The position numbers and the translations under genes are program-made. Shown here piece after piece: positions 22,736-26,524 of a stretch of 26,524 bases of DNA. The stretch spans positions 1-26,524 of the forward strand of contig SOIA01000069.1 in assembly GCA_004378665.1 (NCBI GenBank). The letters are read 5' to 3'. This DNA is from Candidatus Aminicenantota bacterium (GTDB lineage: Bacteria; Acidobacteriota; Aminicenantia; Aminicenantales; Aminicenantaceae). The notes below the pieces were generated by a model. It worked only from the letters and a program-made list of their open reading frames with translations, had not been told where the DNA came from and did not search any database. Positions within the stretch are counted from its first letter, which is position 1. Each line of letters starts with the position of its first letter.

Positions 22736-23795
22736 TTGGGTTCTTATAGGGCTGTTGCTCTTGAACTCAATCATCGGAGTCGCATTCATTTATAGCAGCT
22801 CGCACTATCTTCCTGGAAAATATTTCCTGAGGCAGATGATCTGGATAGTGTTTAGCCTGCTGGCTCTTTTTTTGTTTCTCCTGATCGACTATAAGGCACT
22901 GGTTTCTTATTCTGTTTATTTTTATATTCTTGCTGTTGCCATTCTTGTGGGAGTATTGCTGTTCGCCCGATTTGTGGCCGGAGCGAAAAGTTGGATCCGG
23001 TTTCCCTTCTTTCAAATTCAACCCTCTGAACTCACGAAGATCGTTCTTATTCTTTTGCTGGCTCTGATATTCTCCAAATTCAGGCTGGACTACATGTCTT
23101 GGAAGAAAGGATTGTTGAGCGGTGCAGTCACTGCAATTCCTGTTTTTTTAGTCGCACTGCAGCCCGATTTGGGCACTGCTTTGAGCCTTGTCCCTGTCTG
23201 TTTAGGGGCACTGATTCTGGCCGGAATAAACAGGAAGACCTTTGTCTATATCCTGATCGTGACTCTGCTCACAGGTGTTGTGGCCTGGAATTTCGGCTTC
23301 AAGGACTACCAGAAACAAAGGTTGAGGACTCTTATCTCTCCAAGTAAGGATCCCCTTGGATCAGGCTACCATATCACTCAGTCGAAGATTGCCATTGGTT
23401 CAGGCGGTTTTTTTGGAAAAGGATACAGAAAAGGAACGCAAAGCCAATTGAGGTTTTTACCGGCACGACATACGGATTTTGTCTTTTCTGTCATCGGTGA
23501 GGAATTCGGCTTCTTGGGTGTGGTTCTGGCTATGATGTGCTTTTTTTTATTTCTGTATAGATTGTATCAATCCATCGGATTTTCTGGAGATAGGGCAGGA
23601 GTCTACATTGTTTTTTTGGTGGCGGTGATGATCACCTTCCAGTTTTTCATCAATGTGATGATGGTTATCGGTCTCTTTCCCATAACTGGAACTCCCTTGC
23701 CTCTGTTGAGCTATGGAGGCTCTTCTCTTCTCACCAATTATTTGGGCGTCTCACTGGTTTTGAATGTCAAAATGAGAAGATTTGTGTTTGTGTAA
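22704..23795 (+). CDS. rodA: Peptidoglycan glycosyltransferase RodA (SEDS family)
   Basis: A 363-residue SEDS glycosyltransferase with about ten membrane segments that polymerises lipid II with PBP2. Markers are SYSVYFYILAVAILVGVLLF, the FFQIQPSELTKI motif, QPDLGTALSLVPV, the HTDFVFSVIGEEFGFLGV segment and the final GTPLPLLSYGGSSLLTN. The ATG chosen begins MIDRSLLRHIDWVL, the normal RodA opening, with AGGA seven bases upstream. A longer reading with 39 more residues has no SEDS similarity and lies wholly inside mrdA. It ends the shape operon. 155 bases follow before the radical SAM gene, containing only a 5-bp hairpin, GAACC/GGTTC (23829-23842), with no U-run. Confidence 0.95.
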   Translation: MIDRSLLRHIDWVLIGLLLLNSIIGVAFIYSSSHYLPGKYFLRQMIWIVFSLLALFLFLLIDYKALVSYSVYFYILAVAILVGVLLFARFVAGAKSWIRFPFFQIQPSELTKIVLILLLALIFSKFRLDYMSWKKGLLSGAVTAIPVFLVALQPDLGTALSLVPVCLGALILAGINRKTFVYILIVTLLTGVVAWNFGFKDYQKQRLRTLISPSKDPLGSGYHITQSKIAIGSGGFFGKGYRKGTQSQLRFLPARHTDFVFSVIGEEFGFLGVVLAMMCFFLFLYRLYQSIGFSGDRAGVYIVFLVAVMITFQFFINVMMVIGLFPITGTPLPLLSYGGSSLLTNYLGVSLVLNVKMRRFVFV

Positions 23796-23950
23796 TAACG
23801 GCTTGGCTCATTTCCTCCCCGATCATGAGAACCTCAAGGTTCCGCCCCTAAATGCAATATTGGTTTGTTGATTGAAGAATCCGGGAAATAGAAATAAAAT
23901 GTTTGAGTTGGAAAATCTTTTGTGATTAAAACAGAAAAGTATTGATTGCG

Positions 23951-26488
23951 ATGAAGAACCTGGAAGAGATTCTCAAAGATGTGGAGAAGCCTGGTCGCTA
24001 TCTGGGTGGTGAATGGAATCAAATAAAAAAAGACCCCTCCAGCGTCCAAACAAAAGTGGCTCTTGTTTTTCCTGACCTCTACGAGGTGGGGATGTCTTAT
24101 TTGGGCCAGAAGATTCTTTATTCTCTCCTGAACGATAACCCAAAAATATTGGCCGAGAGAGTTTTTGCGCCCTGGATTGATTTTGAGCAGAAGCTCCGGT
24201 CCGAAAAGATCCCTCTGTATTCACTCGAGAATAAAATTCCTTTGGATGAATTCGATATTTTGGGTTTTTCTCTTCTGTATGAGCTCAACTACTCCAACAT
24301 CCTGACAATACTGGACCTGGCTCGTATTCCTGTCTTTTCATCCGACAGAAGTCTGGACCATCCCCTGGTGATGGCAGGAGGCCCGGCAGTATTCAACCCC
24401 GAACCGGTTGCGGATGTTTTTGACCTGTTCTTGATCGGAGATGGAGAAGAAGCATTCTTGGAAATCCTCGAAAAATTCGGGTCGCTGCGAAAAGACTCGA
24501 AGGATAAGTCTGATCTTTTGAAGGAAATGGCGAAGACCAGCGGAGTTTACGTCCCTTCCTTGTACAACACTTATCTCCCCGACAGTGCTCACCTTCTTGC
24601 AGTGAAGCCCGAACAGGATGCACCACTCAACATACTGAAACGAGTCCTTTATCCTTTTCATGAGGCGCATTTCCCAGAGAAGATAGTGGTTCCCGATGTC
24701 AAGGTCATTTTTGACAGAGTATCTGTGGAGGTCGCGAGAGGCTGCTCGCAAAGGTGCAGATTTTGTCAGGCCTCGAGTGTTTATTTCCCGCCCAGGGTGA
24801 AAAGTCCTTCTTATGTCCTGAATACTATATTAAACAGCTTGAAACTGACCGGATATGACGACACTTCCCTGGCTTCCCTTTCCATCAGCGACTACCCCTA
24901 TCTGGGCCCTATAGTGGATGCTTTGATGGAGAAACTGGCCGAGAAAAAAATCTCTCTTTCGCTGCCTTCTTTGCGTCCCAAAGGCCTGTCTTCCAATATC
25001 GTGGAGAGCATCATCAAGGTAAGAAAAACAGGATTCACCTTGGTCCCGGAAGCAGGGACCGACCGTTTGCGCCGGGTCATCAATAAAAAAATGGAAGATG
25101 ATGACATCCGGGAGGCATCACAGAATGCTTTTTCTCAAGGATGGAGGTTGCTCAAGATGTATTTTATGGTCGGGCTTCCGACAGAAAAGGATGAAGATCT
25201 CGAGGGGATCGTGAACCTCATCCAGGAAGTGGTCAGGATTGGACAGAAGATCCTGAAATCAGCCCCTCAGATCAACCTCAGCGTATCTTCCTTTATTCCT
25301 AAACCGCATACTCCCTTTCAATGGCTCAGGATGGAAGATGAGTCCAACCTGAGAGAGAAGTACAGATTTCTAGAATCTAAGCTTAGAAGATACCCCTCAG
25401 TCAAACTGAAGGGACATCCATTAAAAAATGCCATTCTGGAGGCTGTGTTTTCCCGTGGGGACAGAAAGCTCAATAGGGTTTTGCACCAATCCTGGAGAGG
25501 AGGAGCGCGTTTTGACAGCTGGAATGACCTTTTCCGATTTCAGACCTGGGAAAAAGGATTTGAGCAGGAACACCTGGACTACCACCTTTATCTCTCTTCG
25601 ATCAATACAGACACGCGTCTGCCATGGGACCACGTGGATACGGGTGTTAAAAAATCATTCCTGCTTGAAGAATTGAATAAGGCTCGGAAGGAAGAATACA
25701 CACCTTCCTGTTTGGACGACAGCTGCGGGACGTGTCAAGGATGCGTCTTTCCACATCTGTTGGAGAGAACATTCACAGAAGAAGTGAAAATTGAACCTTC
25801 TCAAGAAATTCCTTTGGGGAAAGAGCTCGAAGAGGTGGTTCGCTATCGAGTTTTTTATTCCAAACGTCAATCCGCACGTTTCATATCACATATCGATGTG
25901 AGCAATATCATCCAGAGGGCATTCAGGCGGGCTGGGATCCGTGTTGTTCACACAAAAGGCTTTCATCCCAAAATGTCGATTTCCTATCTTCCGGCTCTCC
26001 CTCTGGGAATGGAGGGAAGAGCGGAGTGCTTCGAATTTAAATCTCGTTTTCTTTTCAAGGAGGATGAATTCATCTCCCTAATGAACTCATGTCTGCCTTC
26101 AGGAATTCGTATCCTTGGTTTAGAGAGGAGGGAAGGGATCAAATCCACTCTGAACAAGGAAATTGAAACACTTGTCTATTCAGTCGATTTGAAAAGCCGA
26201 GAAATGATGTCTGCCATGAGGGATCAAACCGAGAGGACATTATCTGATTCTGACTATTATTCAAGGATAGAGAAGCGGGTCAAGGAGTCTTTAGCCAAAA
26301 TACACGATGAGTCCATCCAGGAGAAGGCCATAGACAGGAAGGAAGGGAAACTTTTCCTTCACTTGAAACATTCTTTACAGAAGAGCATCCGCCCTCAGGA
26401 GATCGTGGAGAATATTTTTGGGCTTAAAAATCCCACATTTATCATGGCCCGAGAAAAGATTGTGTTCAAGGAAAATCAGAAAAATTGA
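23951..26488 (+). CDS. B12-binding-like/radical SAM protein fused to a DUF2344 domain (TIGR03960-TIGR03936 type)
   Basis: An 845-residue two-part protein. An N-terminal cobalamin-binding-like fold (VALVFPDLYEVGMSYLGQKI to MAGGPAVFNPEPVADVFD) precedes the radical SAM barrel, with C265-x3-C269-x2-C272 in GCSQRCRFCQASS for the [4Fe-4S] cluster and VPEAGTDRLRRVINK later. A second Cys cluster, SCLDDSCGTCQGC, closes this half. The C-terminal part, from about residue 635 (YRVFYSKRQSARFISHIDVS, GFHPKMSISYLPALPLGMEG), is the DUF2344 domain, which in many bacteria is fused or adjacent and often lies next to ribonuclease E/G. Its chemistry is not established to my knowledge, though tRNA or rRNA modification has been suspected. 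The ATG start is preferred over a TTG three codons upstream; neither has a good ribosome site. Confidence 0.88.
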   Translation: MKNLEEILKDVEKPGRYLGGEWNQIKKDPSSVQTKVALVFPDLYEVGMSYLGQKILYSLLNDNPKILAERVFAPWIDFEQKLRSEKIPLYSLENKIPLDEFDILGFSLLYELNYSNILTILDLARIPVFSSDRSLDHPLVMAGGPAVFNPEPVADVFDLFLIGDGEEAFLEILEKFGSLRKDSKDKSDLLKEMAKTSGVYVPSLYNTYLPDSAHLLAVKPEQDAPLNILKRVLYPFHEAHFPEKIVVPDVKVIFDRVSVEVARGCSQRCRFCQASSVYFPPRVKSPSYVLNTILNSLKLTGYDDTSLASLSISDYPYLGPIVDALMEKLAEKKISLSLPSLRPKGLSSNIVESIIKVRKTGFTLVPEAGTDRLRRVINKKMEDDDIREASQNAFSQGWRLLKMYFMVGLPTEKDEDLEGIVNLIQEVVRIGQKILKSAPQINLSVSSFIPKPHTPFQWLRMEDESNLREKYRFLESKLRRYPSVKLKGHPLKNAILEAVFSRGDRKLNRVLHQSWRGGARFDSWNDLFRFQTWEKGFEQEHLDYHLYLSSINTDTRLPWDHVDTGVKKSFLLEELNKARKEEYTPSCLDDSCGTCQGCVFPHLLERTFTEEVKIEPSQEIPLGKELEEVVRYRVFYSKRQSARFISHIDVSNIIQRAFRRAGIRVVHTKGFHPKMSISYLPALPLGMEGRAECFEFKSRFLFKEDEFISLMNSCLPSGIRILGLERREGIKSTLNKEIETLVYSVDLKSREMMSAMRDQTERTLSDSDYYSRIEKRVKESLAKIHDESIQEKAIDRKEGKLFLHLKHSLQKSIRPQEIVENIFGLKNPTFIMAREKIVFKENQKN

Positions 26489-26524
26489 CATGAGATGAGC
26501 TTTTCAGTATAAATCTCGATGGTA

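Noticed and set aside
23829..23842. GAACC/GGTTC hairpin after rodA as a terminator
   Set aside because: Only five base pairs and followed by CGCCCC, with no U-run.

Overview
The window reads as a bacterial chromosome segment of moderate GC with long, tightly packed gene runs, no mobile elements, no tRNA or rRNA and no CRISPR array. The gene set is a Gram-negative style rod-shape operon (mreB-mreC-mreD-mrdA-rodA), a TIGR03960/TIGR03936-type radical SAM protein, an AcnB-type aconitase, a lactate-dehydrogenase-like malate dehydrogenase, a split fumarase and a B12-dependent acyl-CoA mutase. This would fit an anaerobic Acidobacteriota-like lineage such as Candidatus Aminicenantes. That assignment rests on gene content only and is low to moderate confidence.

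Layout. Positions 1-849 (+) hold the 3' part of a ChaN-like protein with a C-terminal PDZ domain. From 7049 down to 943 (-) lies a TCA-cycle block: isocitrate dehydrogenase, closed by a strong intrinsic terminator, then mdh, fumarase beta, sucC, sucD and a VanY-type carboxypeptidase. The mdh run has its own promoter at 5683-5711. From 7328 to 14286 (+) lie aconitase B, an SDR, a stand-alone EF-Tu domain-2-like protein, a structured 217-nt leader, the large and small subunits of the acyl-CoA mutase, and an M23 endopeptidase. From 18311 down to 14301 (-) lie an OPT-family transporter, an overlapping PqqD-like protein, peptide deformylase and Met-tRNA formyltransferase. From 18486 to 26488 (+) lie mreBCD-mrdA-rodA and the radical SAM protein.

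How the genes work together. Aconitase, isocitrate dehydrogenase, succinyl-CoA ligase, fumarase beta and malate dehydrogenase cover much of the TCA cycle. Citrate synthase, 2-oxoglutarate oxidation, succinate dehydrogenase and the fumarase alpha subunit are not in view. MreBCD, PBP2, RodA, M23 and VanY are peptidoglycan synthesis and remodelling functions. Def and Fmt handle the formyl-methionine cycle.

The most interesting part is 10995-13321. The mutase looks like methylmalonyl-CoA mutase overall, but the residues that define its substrate (Phe90 and Gln208) match isobutyryl-CoA mutase. It is preceded by a leader in which one 8-nt segment (11153-11160) can pair either inside a 7-bp hairpin or, perfectly, with the Shine-Dalgarno region of the mutase (11196-11203). 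That is the architecture of a translational RNA switch, and its ligand is not evident. All functional statements come from reading motifs; no database search was run.
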